The position numbers were made by a program, and so were the translations under genes. This document shows positions 47,740 through 55,500 of a stretch of DNA of 64,000 nucleotides, one piece after another. The DNA lies in contig NZ_JAJMLZ010000005.1 of NCBI RefSeq assembly GCF_022227765.1, positions 62,001 through 126,000 of the forward strand, in the 5' to 3' direction. The notes under the pieces were generated by a model. That model did not search any database. It had not been told where the DNA came from and saw nothing but the letters and a program-made list of their open reading frames with translations. The DNA comes from Ectothiorhodospira shaposhnikovii. GTDB taxonomy: Bacteria > Pseudomonadota > Gammaproteobacteria > Ectothiorhodospirales > Ectothiorhodospiraceae. Position 1 is the first letter of the stretch; each line of letters begins with the position of its first letter.

Positions 47740-49182
47740 ATGAACGACGAGAACCAATTCTTTCGCCCCGTGGGCGAGATCTGCCAGCGCCAGGTCGTGA
47801 CCTGCCGGCCCGGCGAAGGGCTCGTTGATGTGGTAAAAGTAATGAAGGAGAAGAACATCTCCAGCGTGGTGGTCTGCGATGACGCCGGTGCCCCCATCGG
47901 CATCATCACCGACCGGGACCTGAGGAACAAGGTGGTGCCGTCGGGACGGGACCCGGGTTCCTTCAAGGTGGCGGACGTGATGAACAGTCCCCTGACCACC
48001 ATCCGTGAAGAAGACGTGCTCTACGAGGCGCTGTACCGGATGTCGCGGCAACACATCCACCGTCTGGTGGTGGTGTCCGAGGACGGCGCCCTCAACGGGA
48101 TCATCACCGACACGGACATCCTGCGCATGCAGAATCATTCGCCCCATCAATTGGTGCGGGACATCGAGAAGGCCGGCACCCCCGAGGATCTCAAGGTCCT
48201 GCATGCCCGCATTCAGGATCTGGTGGTACGACTCAGCGGCACCACCACCGGGATCCAGGATCTGGTCAAGCTCATTGCCCATCTCAATGACCAGATCCTG
48301 CTGCGCCTGATCCATCTGGTCCGGGAGACCCGCTTCCCCGACCTGCCCCGGGGTTTTGCCTTTGTGGTGATGGGCAGCGAGGGACGCAGCGAGCAGACCC
48401 TCTCCACCGACCAGGATAATGCCATCGTCTACGCCGATGATCTGTCCGAGGATGACATCAGGAAGATCGAGGCCTTTTCCAAGGAGCTCATCGAGCATCT
48501 CATCGAGATCGGCGTCCCTCCCTGCCCCGGTGGCATCATGGCCAGCAATCCCGCCTGGCGACGCAGTCTTTCCGGCTGGTACAAGGAGCTGGATCAGTGG
48601 CTCACCACACCCAGCCCGAAAAACATCCCCAATGTGAGCATGTTCGCCGACATCCGCACCCTTTACGGCGATGCCTCCCTGGAACGCAAGCTCAAGGCCC
48701 ATATCTACCACCGCCTGGCGGAAAACCGGCTGTTCATCATGCGCATGGCGGAAAACATGCTGCGCTTCACCCCGCCCCTGGGCTGGCTGGGCAAGATCAA
48801 GACCGGTACCCAGGGCGCCCCCCGGGGGGAAGTGGACCTGAAGAAAGGCGGTATTTTCGCCCTCACCGACGGCATCAAGGCCCTGGCCCTGGAACTGAAC
48901 GCCCTGGACGGGGGCACCCACCAACGTCTCCAGGCCCTGGTGAAACAGGGGGTGCTGAAGCAGGATCAGGCCGGCGATCTACAGGAAAGCTTTGATTTTC
49001 TGGTGCTGATGCGTCTGCGAGCCCAGGTCCGCTCCGTGGAGCAGGGGAAAAAACCGGACAATTGCGCAGCCCTGGAGCAACTGAGCCAGATGGAACAGGT
49101 GAAACTCAAGATCGCCTTCGAAGATGTGACCAAGTTCCAGAGCTTCATCAGCGGTCACTTCAACCTCAGCCTGTTGCGCTGA
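47740..49182 (+). CDS. CBS pair - DUF294 nucleotidyltransferase-like signalling protein
   Basis: A 480-residue cytoplasmic protein. A CBS pair (about residues 15-130: VVCDDAGAPIGIITDRDLRN, VVSEDGALNGIITDTDIL), then a nucleotidyltransferase-like domain with VVMGSEGRSEQTLSTDQDNA (GS...D.D metal site) and a C-terminal helical domain. It resembles the GlnD-like DUF294 family that senses adenine nucleotides. The divergent cytidylate-kinase-like gene is a common companion. Confidence 0.88.
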   Translation: MNDENQFFRPVGEICQRQVVTCRPGEGLVDVVKVMKEKNISSVVVCDDAGAPIGIITDRDLRNKVVPSGRDPGSFKVADVMNSPLTTIREEDVLYEALYRMSRQHIHRLVVVSEDGALNGIITDTDILRMQNHSPHQLVRDIEKAGTPEDLKVLHARIQDLVVRLSGTTTGIQDLVKLIAHLNDQILLRLIHLVRETRFPDLPRGFAFVVMGSEGRSEQTLSTDQDNAIVYADDLSEDDIRKIEAFSKELIEHLIEIGVPPCPGGIMASNPAWRRSLSGWYKELDQWLTTPSPKNIPNVSMFADIRTLYGDASLERKLKAHIYHRLAENRLFIMRMAENMLRFTPPLGWLGKIKTGTQGAPRGEVDLKKGGIFALTDGIKALALELNALDGGTHQRLQALVKQGVLKQDQAGDLQESFDFLVLMRLRAQVRSVEQGKKPDNCAALEQLSQMEQVKLKIAFEDVTKFQSFISGHFNLSLLR

Positions 49183-49198
49183 TTGCAAGGCAGACCGG

Positions 49199-50143
49199 AT
49201 GCCAACCCAGCCCCCCGCCCAACTCCCCGTCGCCACCTATTCCATCGTGGCCCGTGACCCTGCCAGCGGTCACCTGGGCGTGGCAGTCCAGTCCCATCAC
49301 TTTGCCGTGGGCAGTGTCGCTCCGTTTGCCCGGGCGGGCGTGGGGGCCGGCACCATCCAGTCCTTCGCCAAGCTCATCTATGCCGCCGAAGGCCTGCGCC
49401 TGATGCGGGACGGCGCCAGTGCCGGCGAGGCACTGCGCCGCCTGCTGGCCCGGGATCACCACATGGATTACCGCCAGGCCGCCATGATCGACACCCAGGG
49501 AGACGTGGTGGCCCATACCGGCCGCCTGTGCATCGACGAGGCCGGTCACTGCCTGGGGGATGAGTACGCATGCCTTGGCAACATGCTGCTCAATGACGGC
49601 ACCTGGGAAGCCATGGGACGGGCCTACGAGGCCGCCGAAGGTGATTTTCCCCATCGCCTGATCAGTGCCCTGGAAGCCGCCCAGGCCCAAGGCGGCGATC
49701 TGCGGGGACGACGCTCCGCCGCCATGATGGTGGTCAGCGGCAGGGCCACCGGAGACCCGGCCCAGGACACCCTTCTGGATCTGCGGGTGGAGGACCACCC
49801 GACCCCGGTCCGGGAGCTGAAGCGCCTTGTCATCCTCAAGGAGGCCTACGAATTCAATACCCTGGGCGGGCATCATCTGCGGCATGGTGAATACGACAAG
49901 GCCATTCAGGCCTTCACCCGTGCCGAAACACTGGCCCCGGAAGAGGATGAACTCATCTTCTGGCGATCCGTGGCCCTGGTCAATGCGGGCCATGAAGCCG
50001 AAGCCCGGGCACTGCTCGGGGCGCTGTTCCAGCGCGCTCCCCACTGGTCCCTGCTCCTGAAGAGGGTGGCAAAAAGCCGATTTTTGCCCGATGATCCGGC
50101 GTTGATCCAGCGGCTGCTCCAGCCGCAATCCGGCACATCCTGA
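49199..50143 (+). CDS. DUF1028 domain protein with C-terminal TPR region
   Basis: A 314-residue protein. Residues 10-215 match the Ntn-hydrolase-like DUF1028 family (TYSIVARDPASGHLGVAVQSHHFAVGS, IDTQGDVVAHTG, GNMLLNDGTWEAMGRAYE, GDLRGRRSAAMMVV). The C-terminal ~90 residues (FNTLGGHHLRHGEYDKAIQAFTRAETLAP) form TPR-like helices. It follows the CBS gene by 16 bases. No substrate is known. Confidence 0.85.
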   Translation: MPTQPPAQLPVATYSIVARDPASGHLGVAVQSHHFAVGSVAPFARAGVGAGTIQSFAKLIYAAEGLRLMRDGASAGEALRRLLARDHHMDYRQAAMIDTQGDVVAHTGRLCIDEAGHCLGDEYACLGNMLLNDGTWEAMGRAYEAAEGDFPHRLISALEAAQAQGGDLRGRRSAAMMVVSGRATGDPAQDTLLDLRVEDHPTPVRELKRLVILKEAYEFNTLGGHHLRHGEYDKAIQAFTRAETLAPEEDELIFWRSVALVNAGHEAEARALLGALFQRAPHWSLLLKRVAKSRFLPDDPALIQRLLQPQSGTS

Positions 50144-50196
50144 ATCCTCCCCTGACCCAGTTCTCCCCCCTCACCACATTCCGGGCAATACACGGC

Positions 50197-50955
50197 ATGA
50201 CGTTCGGTACTGAAGAGATCCTCATCGGCCTGCTGGTCACTCTGATCGCCGGCCTGGTCCACGGCGCCTTCGGGCTGGGTTTCCCGATGATCGCCACCCC
50301 CATCCTGGCGCTGATCACCGACGTCAAGACGGCCATTCTGCTCACCCTGGCCCCCAATATCGCAGTCAACGTCTGGAGCCTGATCCGGGGCGGCAACTGG
50401 CTCGGCAGTGTGGCCCGTTTCTGGCCGGTGGCGGTATGGATGCTGGTGGGATCGGCCCTGGGCACCCTGGTGCTGGTGGCCATGGACCCTAATCCCTTCC
50501 GTCTGCTGCTGGCCGCCACGGTGGTGCTCTACCTGATGTCCGACCGCATCAAACGCATCGACTGGAGTTGGATCGGCCGCCATCCCCGTCCCAGCGGTGC
50601 CGGGGCCGGTCTGCTGGGAGGCCTGCTGGGGGGGACCGTGAACGTGGGCGGCCCGGTGATGATGATCTATTTCCTGGAACTGCGACTGGCCCCCGTGGTC
50701 CTCGTCCAGGCCATCAACCTGTGCTTCCTGCTGGGCAAGGGGACCCAGGCCATCACCTTTGCCTTCCTCGGCATGCTGGGACTGGACCTGCTGCTGATTT
50801 CCCTGCCCCTGGGCATCGCCGCCCTGATCGGACTGCGCGGGGGTATGTGGATCCGGGAGCGGGTGGCCGCGGACACCTATCGGGGCTGGCTCAAGGGTCT
50901 GCTGTGGATCCTGTGCATCCTGCTGGTGGTGCAGTTCTTCCGTGAACTGGGATGA
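50197..50955 (+). CDS. TSUP family (TauE/SafE) membrane transporter
   Basis: A 252-residue permease with about eight hydrophobic segments and the family marks LIAGLVHGAFGLGFPMIATPIL and GLLGGLLGGTVNVGGPVMMIYFLE. TSUP proteins export or import sulfite, sulfonates or other organic acids. It follows the DUF1028 gene on the same strand. The substrate is unknown. Confidence 0.9.
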   Translation: MTFGTEEILIGLLVTLIAGLVHGAFGLGFPMIATPILALITDVKTAILLTLAPNIAVNVWSLIRGGNWLGSVARFWPVAVWMLVGSALGTLVLVAMDPNPFRLLLAATVVLYLMSDRIKRIDWSWIGRHPRPSGAGAGLLGGLLGGTVNVGGPVMMIYFLELRLAPVVLVQAINLCFLLGKGTQAITFAFLGMLGLDLLLISLPLGIAALIGLRGGMWIRERVAADTYRGWLKGLLWILCILLVVQFFRELG

Positions 50956-51012
50956 CGGCGGGACGGTCCCGGAAGCGACAGGCAACCCGCTCCGGGACCA
51001 TCGTGACGCGGA

Positions 51013-51489
51013 TCAGGCCTTTTCCTGATCCTTTTTGGCGGACATATCCTTGAGTTCCTGCAGCAATTCCCGGAAACGCTGATCCAGTCGCTCCATGGCC
51101 GCTTCCTGGGCCAGTCGCATGGATTCAAAGGTCTCCCGGGTATGGCTGCTCATGCGATCGTAGACCTTGCCCACCATTTCCACCTGTCTGGCCGGCAACT
51201 CGTCCTGTTTTGCCTCCCCCATGGCACGGGTCATCTCCGTGGCCTCATTCATTGCCTGGCTCAGCACCTCCGTCTGACGCTTCATCAGGGCCTCGCTGCT
51301 TTCCATCATCGCCCGGTTGGCGGCCATCATGGCCTCCACGTTCTTCTTTTGTACTTCCATCAATGCGGACATATCCATGTGCGGGATCTTGAACTGCTTC
51401 ATGAACTCGTTCATCTGATCCATGTAGCGCTGAGGATCCATCAGTTTCATCAGTTCGGACATGTCGAACGGATTTTTCTCTTGCGGCAT
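51013..51489 (-). CDS. Phasin-like protein
   Basis: A 158-residue all-helical, Met- and Gln-rich protein with an amphipathic pattern: an N-terminal motif PFDMSELMKLMDPQRYMDQM, long helices (VQKKNVEAMMAANRAMMESSEALMKRQTEVLSQAM) and a Lys/Glu-rich tail. This matches the phasin family that coats polyhydroxyalkanoate granules, though no pha genes are in the window. Just beyond its start is the AT-rich DnaA-box region. Confidence 0.75.
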   Translation of the reverse strand: MPQEKNPFDMSELMKLMDPQRYMDQMNEFMKQFKIPHMDMSALMEVQKKNVEAMMAANRAMMESSEALMKRQTEVLSQAMNEATEMTRAMGEAKQDELPARQVEMVGKVYDRMSSHTRETFESMRLAQEAAMERLDQRFRELLQELKDMSAKKDQEKA

Positions 51490-51630
51490 GGCTGCGATCT
51501 CCTTCTCTGGTTACAGGGGAATACGGGATTGATCCTCCAGTGGTAGAGCTTAGTCCAATGGACAGGACTCGCCTGCGCACGGGCCCCCATTTTCAAGGAA
51601 ATACAGGCTATCATCAGCCCGTGACAACCC

Positions 51631-51862
51631 TGTGGATAAACTGTTTCGAAACCGTGGGTAAGATTTTCCCACAGATTTATCCACAATCCTCGCACAATTT
51701 CCCGTTAGGTTACCCGCAGATTTCCTCACATGTTGAAATGTGAATAACGTGTTGAAATTAAAAATTTTTAAAATTCTTTTCCCCAGGCGAGGCGTCCCCT
51801 TATTACAGTCATTAAAAAGATTTTAAAAAGATAGTCATCATACAGAAACCGCGTCATCCACA
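51631..51862. other. oriC-like cluster of DnaA boxes and AT-rich DNA
   Basis: DnaA boxes: TGTGGATAA at 51631-51639 and TTATCCACA at 51677-51685 (exact, opposite orientation), TGTGAATAA at 51739-51747 (fits TTATNCACA), TCATCCACA at 51854-51862 (one mismatch), with a weaker TTTCCCACA at 51665. Two AT-rich stretches, about 51751-51780 and 51811-51835, could be unwinding elements. A short TCACAT...ATGTGA palindrome lies at 51726-51743. It is the best origin candidate in the window, about 10.6 kb from dnaA. No gene is encoded here. Confidence 0.6.
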
Positions 51863-51864
51863 GC

Positions 51865-52038
51865 TCAGGTGCCGTTTTGGGTAATGCGATTCGCCTGCAG
51901 GCGGATGGTTTCCGCTTCAATCCGGACCTCGCGCCCCTGGATCACCAGATCACCGTTGGCATCGATCAAAATGCAGGCCCTGTCGTCACCGATACGTATC
52001 CCCCCGGCCGTGGTTTTCCACAACATGTCCCCCGCGAC
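51865..52038 (-). pseudogene. 3' remnant of a spike-like beta-repeat protein gene
   Basis: Leftward frame, TGA at 51865-51867, open back to the IscB element. The last ~53 residues read as regular beta repeats (WKTTAGGIRIGDD, ILIDANGDLVIQG, VRIEAETIRLQANRI), like the C-terminal needle of phage or type VI spike/DUF6484-type proteins. A 53-residue version could start at ATG 52026, but no ribosome site is seen; more likely it is the tail of a longer gene cut by the mobile element. The other part is not visible beyond 53.7 kb. Confidence 0.45.
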
Positions 52039-52039
52039 G

Positions 52040-52321
52040 TCAACTACCCCCGCCTGAAGGCCGGAGCTTGTGAAAGCAGGCTGGGTTGACCAGGGAAAGC
52101 GGTGAAAACCCGCTACGTTTGCAACAGGTCGTCAAGACCCACCGGCGGATGCTTCCTCAGTCCGCCGCTCTGGAAGGTTGGGATCATGCTGGTGAAAGGT
52201 AAAGCGCCGAAGGTTCCAGCCGCCGCGAAAGCGGGAGCCGGTTGCAGACATTCCCGAGGGGAGATGGGGCGCAAGCCCTACGTCACCGGACCCGTAAGGG
52301 TTCTGTTTTGGGAGGTTTGAA
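52040..52321 (+). ncRNA. omega RNA (HEARO-type guide RNA) of the IscB element
   Basis: The 240-280 bases before iscB are rich in nested hairpins: AGCGG/CCGCT (52098-52114), GGCGGA/TCCGCC (52144-52166), CGC-GAAA-GCG (52223-52234), GGGC-GCAA-GCCC (52267-52278) and ACCC-GTAA-GGGT (52289-52300), with GNRA-like loops. Position directly 5' of iscB and this density of stems match the known omega RNA. The guide should lie at its 5' end, taken from DNA just outside the left end. The 5' boundary is uncertain (52040-52080). Confidence 0.8.
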
Positions 52322-53653
52322 ATGGCGGTTTTGGTACTGGACAAGAGGAAAAAGCCCCTGATGCCCTGCCCGGAGAAACGGGCACGGTTGCTATTGGAGC
52401 GGGGCCGGGCCGTGGTCCACCGGATGCGCCCGTTCACCATCCGGCTCAAGGATCGTGCGGTGGAAGAATCCGTGCTGCAACCGATCCAGATCAAGATTGA
52501 CCCCGGCAGCAAGACCACCGGAGTCACGGTGATCCGCGAGGACGTCGCCAATCCGGAGCAGCAGCAGGTACTGATGCTGATGGAGATCGAGCATCGCGGC
52601 CAACAGATCCGTGAAAATTTGACCCAGCGCCGGGCCTTTCGTCGGCGGCGCCGGAATCAGTTACGCCACCGGGCGCCCCGGTTCGACAACCGGACCCCAC
52701 CCCAAGGCCAGCTGGCCCCCAGTCTGCAACATCGAGTGGACACCACGATGGCCTGGGTGAACCGATTGTGCCGGCTGGCCCCGGTGACGGGGATCACCAT
52801 GGAGCGGGTTCGGTTCGATATGCAGATTATGGAAAATCCAGAAATCAGCGGCGTTGAATACCAGCAGGGCACCTTACAGGGCTATGAAGTGCGGGAATAC
52901 CTGTTGGAGAAGTGGCAACGCTGCTGCGCCTACTGTGGTGCGACACAGGTGCCCCTGGAAATTGATCACATTCACCCCAAAAGCCGGGGCGGTTCGGATC
53001 GGGTCAGCAATCTGACCCTGGCCTGTCGTGATTGCAATCAGGCCAAGGGGAATCAGCCCGTGGAAATTTTTCTGGCCGATGATCCCAAGCGCCTGCAACG
53101 GATCGAGGCCCAGGCCAAGGCACCCCTCAAGGATGCCGCCGCCGTCAACAGTACCCGCTGGGCACTGTTCCGACAGCTTCAGGCCACGGGCCTGCCCGTG
53201 ATCACCAGTAGTGGTGGCCGCACCAAATACAACCGACAGCGGTTGGGTGTCCCCAAGACCCACGCCCTGGACGCGGCCTGTGTCGGGCCAGTCACCGCCA
53301 TCACCCACTGGAATGTGCCCACATTGACGGTGCGGGCCACGGGCCGGGGCAGTTATCAGCGCACCCGGCTCAACCGTTTCGGCTTCCCCCGTGGCTACCT
53401 GATGCGCCAAAAGCAGGTGAAAGGCTTTCAGACCGGGGATCTGGTTCAGGCCAACGTACCGACCGGTAAAAAGGCCGGCACCTATCAGGGCCGGGTGGCC
53501 ATTCGCGCCACCGGTAGTTTCAATATCCAGACCCGAGAGGGTGTGGTTCAGGGCATTTCACACCGCCATTGCCGCCTGCTTCAAAGAGCCGATGGCTATG
53601 GCTATACCTTTCAACCCAAACCGATACAGGAGGACGCGACCAGGGCCGCGTGA
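52322..53653 (+). CDS. iscB: RNA-guided endonuclease IscB
   Basis: A 443-residue IscB. PLMP domain with KKPLMPCPEKRARLLLERGR (10-29); RuvC-I Asp60 in KIDPGSKTTGVTV; Arg-rich bridge helix (103-121); RuvC-II Glu161; HNH 198-245 with zinc Cys202/205/235/238 and catalytic DHIHP at 215-219; RuvC-III His314 and Asp317 in THALDAA; then a C-terminal TAM-interacting-like beta domain. Every catalytic residue is intact, so both strands should be cut. The ATG follows GGGAGG. IscB is the ancestor group of Cas9, guided by an omega RNA. Confidence 0.96.
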   Translation: MAVLVLDKRKKPLMPCPEKRARLLLERGRAVVHRMRPFTIRLKDRAVEESVLQPIQIKIDPGSKTTGVTVIREDVANPEQQQVLMLMEIEHRGQQIRENLTQRRAFRRRRRNQLRHRAPRFDNRTPPQGQLAPSLQHRVDTTMAWVNRLCRLAPVTGITMERVRFDMQIMENPEISGVEYQQGTLQGYEVREYLLEKWQRCCAYCGATQVPLEIDHIHPKSRGGSDRVSNLTLACRDCNQAKGNQPVEIFLADDPKRLQRIEAQAKAPLKDAAAVNSTRWALFRQLQATGLPVITSSGGRTKYNRQRLGVPKTHALDAACVGPVTAITHWNVPTLTVRATGRGSYQRTRLNRFGFPRGYLMRQKQVKGFQTGDLVQANVPTGKKAGTYQGRVAIRATGSFNIQTREGVVQGISHRHCRLLQRADGYGYTFQPKPIQEDATRAA

Positions 53654-53673
53654 TCGTGCTGTGCACGATGCGC

Positions 53674-53713
53674 TATCCCTCCCCGCCCTGAAGTTATGGG
53701 GTCTCTCGCGAAA
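53674..53713 (+). other. Right end of the IscB element
   Basis: CTATCCCTCCCCGCC-CTGAAGTTA-TGGGG then TCTCTCGCG is the hairpin-type right end common to IscB/TnpB elements; the stem is slightly degraded compared with usual copies. The next 175 bases to 53887 hold no gene that I can recognise. Confidence 0.55.
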
Positions 53714-53887
53714 TGAGCGGAAAGTGAGTCGTTGAGTCGGTGGAGAAGCCGTGTAGGTCACGGACTCCGCCTCTGAGAGGCTCGTAGCGAAGCGTTCTCG
53801 CCCCGTCGCCACCCGCCCTTACGGGAATGGTCCTGAATCACCAGCACGGGCTTCTCAGGCCCTGCTCGAAGCAAGTGACGCGCTCCT

Positions 53888-54349
53888 TCACGGATCTGGA
53901 TCTCCATCCATCGCCCTCACCTGCGCCTGGCTGATGACGTGCCCGTGTTCAGCGGCGCGGCGTATCCAGGCCATGCCTTCCTGCTCGTCCTTGTCCACGC
54001 CTTGCCCGGAGACGTAGCACCGACCCAGCCAGTGCATGGCGTCGGGGTACTCCTGCCGGGCCGCCAAGCGCAGCCAGTGGATGGCCAGGTCGTAGCGGTC
54101 GGCGTCCATCAGGATCAGGGCCACGTCGTTCTGGGCCTCGGCCTCGCCCTGGTCGGCACGGATGATCACCTCGTCATCCTCCGGCTGAAGAGCGGCGGGG
54201 ATGTCGGCCCGCACGGCCGCCAGGGGGATGCAGCCCCGATCCACGGCGTCACTGCGCTCCTGGCGGGGCATTTCAGTGGCCAGCCTGCGACGCAGGGATC
54301 GGCGGCTCAGGCCGGTGAGTCTTTCGGCGGTATCCAGGGAAATTTCCAT
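53888..54349 (-). CDS. Sel1-like repeat protein with N-terminal helix-turn-helix-like part
   Basis: A 153-residue protein. Residues 1-35 ([23 protein letters not shown]) look like a small DNA-binding helix-turn-helix. The rest has two or three Sel1/TPR-type helix pairs ([65 protein letters not shown]). It is divergent from pilA, with a pair of inverted repeats between. A role in pilin control is only suggested by position. Confidence 0.7.
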   Translation of the reverse strand: MEISLDTAERLTGLSRRSLRRRLATEMPRQERSDAVDRGCIPLAAVRADIPAALQPEDDEVIIRADQGEAEAQNDVALILMDADRYDLAIHWLRLAARQEYPDAMHWLGRCYVSGQGVDKDEQEGMAWIRRAAEHGHVISQAQVRAMDGDPDP

Positions 54350-54367
54350 CCATCCCTCCGTTTCTAC

Positions 54368-54420
54368 GGCCGACTGTTTTTGTCGGCCATTCATTTCACG
54401 GCCGACCATTTTTGTCGGCC
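54368..54420. promoter_or_regulatory. Two tandem inverted repeats upstream of pilA
   Basis: GGCCGAC-(7 bases)-GTCGGCC occurs at 54368-54388 and again at 54400-54420, with start-to-start spacing of 32 bases, three helical turns. Both loops are T-rich and read TTTTTGTCGG, like a PilR-type enhancer site. They lie 80-130 bases before the sigma-54 promoter and just upstream of the Sel1-like gene start. Confidence 0.65.
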
Positions 54421-54496
54421 ATTTCTGGCGACGGCTCACAGACCGCCTATCCGGCGCAGGATACCATTTACGCTACGGCGGGCCGCTGTTGGATGT

Positions 54497-54512
54497 TGGC
54501 ACGGCCCGTGCA
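54497..54512 (+). promoter_or_regulatory. Sigma-54 promoter of pilA
   Basis: TGGCACGGCCCGTGCA has GG and GC separated by exactly 10 bases, a near-consensus -24/-12 promoter, ending about 54 bases before the pilA start. Type IV pilin genes are typically driven by sigma-54 with PilS/PilR. Confidence 0.85.
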
Positions 54513-54565
54513 TTATCCAGACTGCCCAGGCCAGCACAGGCCACACACTGACGAGGGATTTGACG

Positions 54566-54967
54566 ATGAAGAAGCAAGCAGGTTTTACCCTGATCGAACT
54601 GATGATCGTGGTGGCGATCATTGGTATCTTGGCGGCGATTGCGTTGCCGGCGTATCAGAACTATACGGTTCGGGCTCAGGTAACTGAGGGTATCAATATC
54701 GCCGCTTCTGCCAGGGCTACCGTGGCTGAAAACATCATGACCGGTCGCACTGATCTTTGTGAGGGTATTGACGAAACTGATGCCAGTACACCCAACGCCG
54801 CGCTCACTTGCGATGCTGGCGTTATTACCGTGGAGATGTCAAATCTGGGTGGCGGAGTAAGTGATTTCGAAATCACCTTTACACCTGACGCCGCCGGTCG
54901 TTCTTGGACTTGTGCGGTGGACGATGCAGATAATAATCCTTACGTTCCTGCAAACTGCCGAATCTAA
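54566..54967 (+). CDS. pilA: Type IV major pilin PilA
   Basis: A 133-residue prepilin. MKKQAG leader, PilD cleavage before Phe7, then [22 protein letters not shown] with the conserved Glu5 of the mature protein. The globular part has four cysteines (in LCEG, TCDAG, WTCAV, ANCRI), enough for two disulfides including the D-loop near the C-terminus. Sigma-54 promoter upstream and strong terminator downstream make it a single-gene unit. No other pil genes are in the window. Confidence 0.95.
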   Translation: MKKQAGFTLIELMIVVAIIGILAAIALPAYQNYTVRAQVTEGINIAASARATVAENIMTGRTDLCEGIDETDASTPNAALTCDAGVITVEMSNLGGGVSDFEITFTPDAAGRSWTCAVDDADNNPYVPANCRI

Positions 54968-54993
54968 GTCGAAGCTGCATTAGTCAGCACCCC

Positions 54994-55017
54994 AAGGGGC
55001 GCCTCCGGGCGCCCCTT
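54994..55017 (+). terminator. Rho-independent terminator of pilA
   Basis: AAGGGGCGCC and GGCGCCCCTT form a 10-base perfect stem with a 4-base loop, followed by TCTCGTT. The group IIC intron fragment starts 7 bases later. Confidence 0.88.
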
Positions 55018-55023
55018 CTCGTT

Positions 55024-55345
55024 GTGCGCCCAGCATGAGCGCACACCTGTGGGTGTAAGTCCCGCCGTAAGTTGATCATAGCGAACGAAGTGAAGCGCAA
55101 CCGCATGAGGGTGACCGATCGTGGGGAGGAAGCGTGGAGCGTAAGCTGCGAACCGATGGACAAGAATCGGATAGAAGGCGCTGCCGGGCAGGGCGAGCAG
55201 GCAAGAGGCCGCAAAGCTCTCGTGATCAAGGCGAAGTGGCGTAAATCCGGCGGTTGTGCAGCGAAGGAGTGCGTTCTTACCTGGGGAGATCTCGCCTTAT
55301 GCCTGAAAAGGCGACGGTGCTGAACCGGAGCAAGAAGTCAGCAGA
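55024..55345 (+). mobile_element. Truncated group IIC intron (5' part only)
   Basis: Begins GTGCGCCCAGCATGAGCGCA and GGGTGTAAGTCCCG, the group II GUGYG 5' end and early domain I that closely follow the Oceanobacillus group IIC layout. Further on are the TTACCTGGGGAGATCT block and GAAGTCAGCAGA (55334-55345) that precede domain IV. Then similarity stops: no reverse transcriptase, domain V or VI. It sits right after a terminator hairpin, the known IIC target. It is non-autonomous and presumably cannot splice. 55346-55500 holds nothing recognised. Confidence 0.85.
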
Positions 55346-55500
55346 CGAACCGCTTCTGGCCGAGCCGGTTGTCGGGGTGAACGTGGCCGCCTGCGGTCAC
55401 GGTGAAAAACAGCACACAGATGATGGCCCCAACCGCTGATTGTTGCCTTGGGGCGTCTGGTCTTGGCCGGAACCTTGAGGTCTTCCCGCCGGAACCGAAT

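Larger units (their letters stand above)
52040..53713 (+). mobile_element. IscB-type IS200/IS605-superfamily element without TnpA
   Basis: Layout: left-end imperfect hairpin ACTACCCCCGCC-TGAA-GGCCGG at about 52042-52065, omega RNA, iscB, right-end hairpin at about 53674-53713. The left end abuts the spike-like remnant. No Y1 transposase gene is present, so the element would need TnpA in trans. Exact ends are uncertain by some tens of bases because no direct repeat is made by this family. Confidence 0.75.

Noticed and set aside
51877-52089. 70-codon + strand frame over the spike-like remnant
   Set aside because: The opposite strand has a clear beta-repeat pattern ending at a stop; the + frame has none and crosses into the omega RNA.
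53558-53812. 84-codon leftward frame over the end of iscB
   Set aside because: Antisense to iscB and its right end; no support as a gene.
54368-54420. Possible CRISPR repeats
   Set aside because: Only two copies of a short palindrome with no spacer array or cas genes.
55072-55323. Small + strand frames of 80 or fewer codons
   Set aside because: They fall inside the group IIC intron RNA domain and show no protein character.
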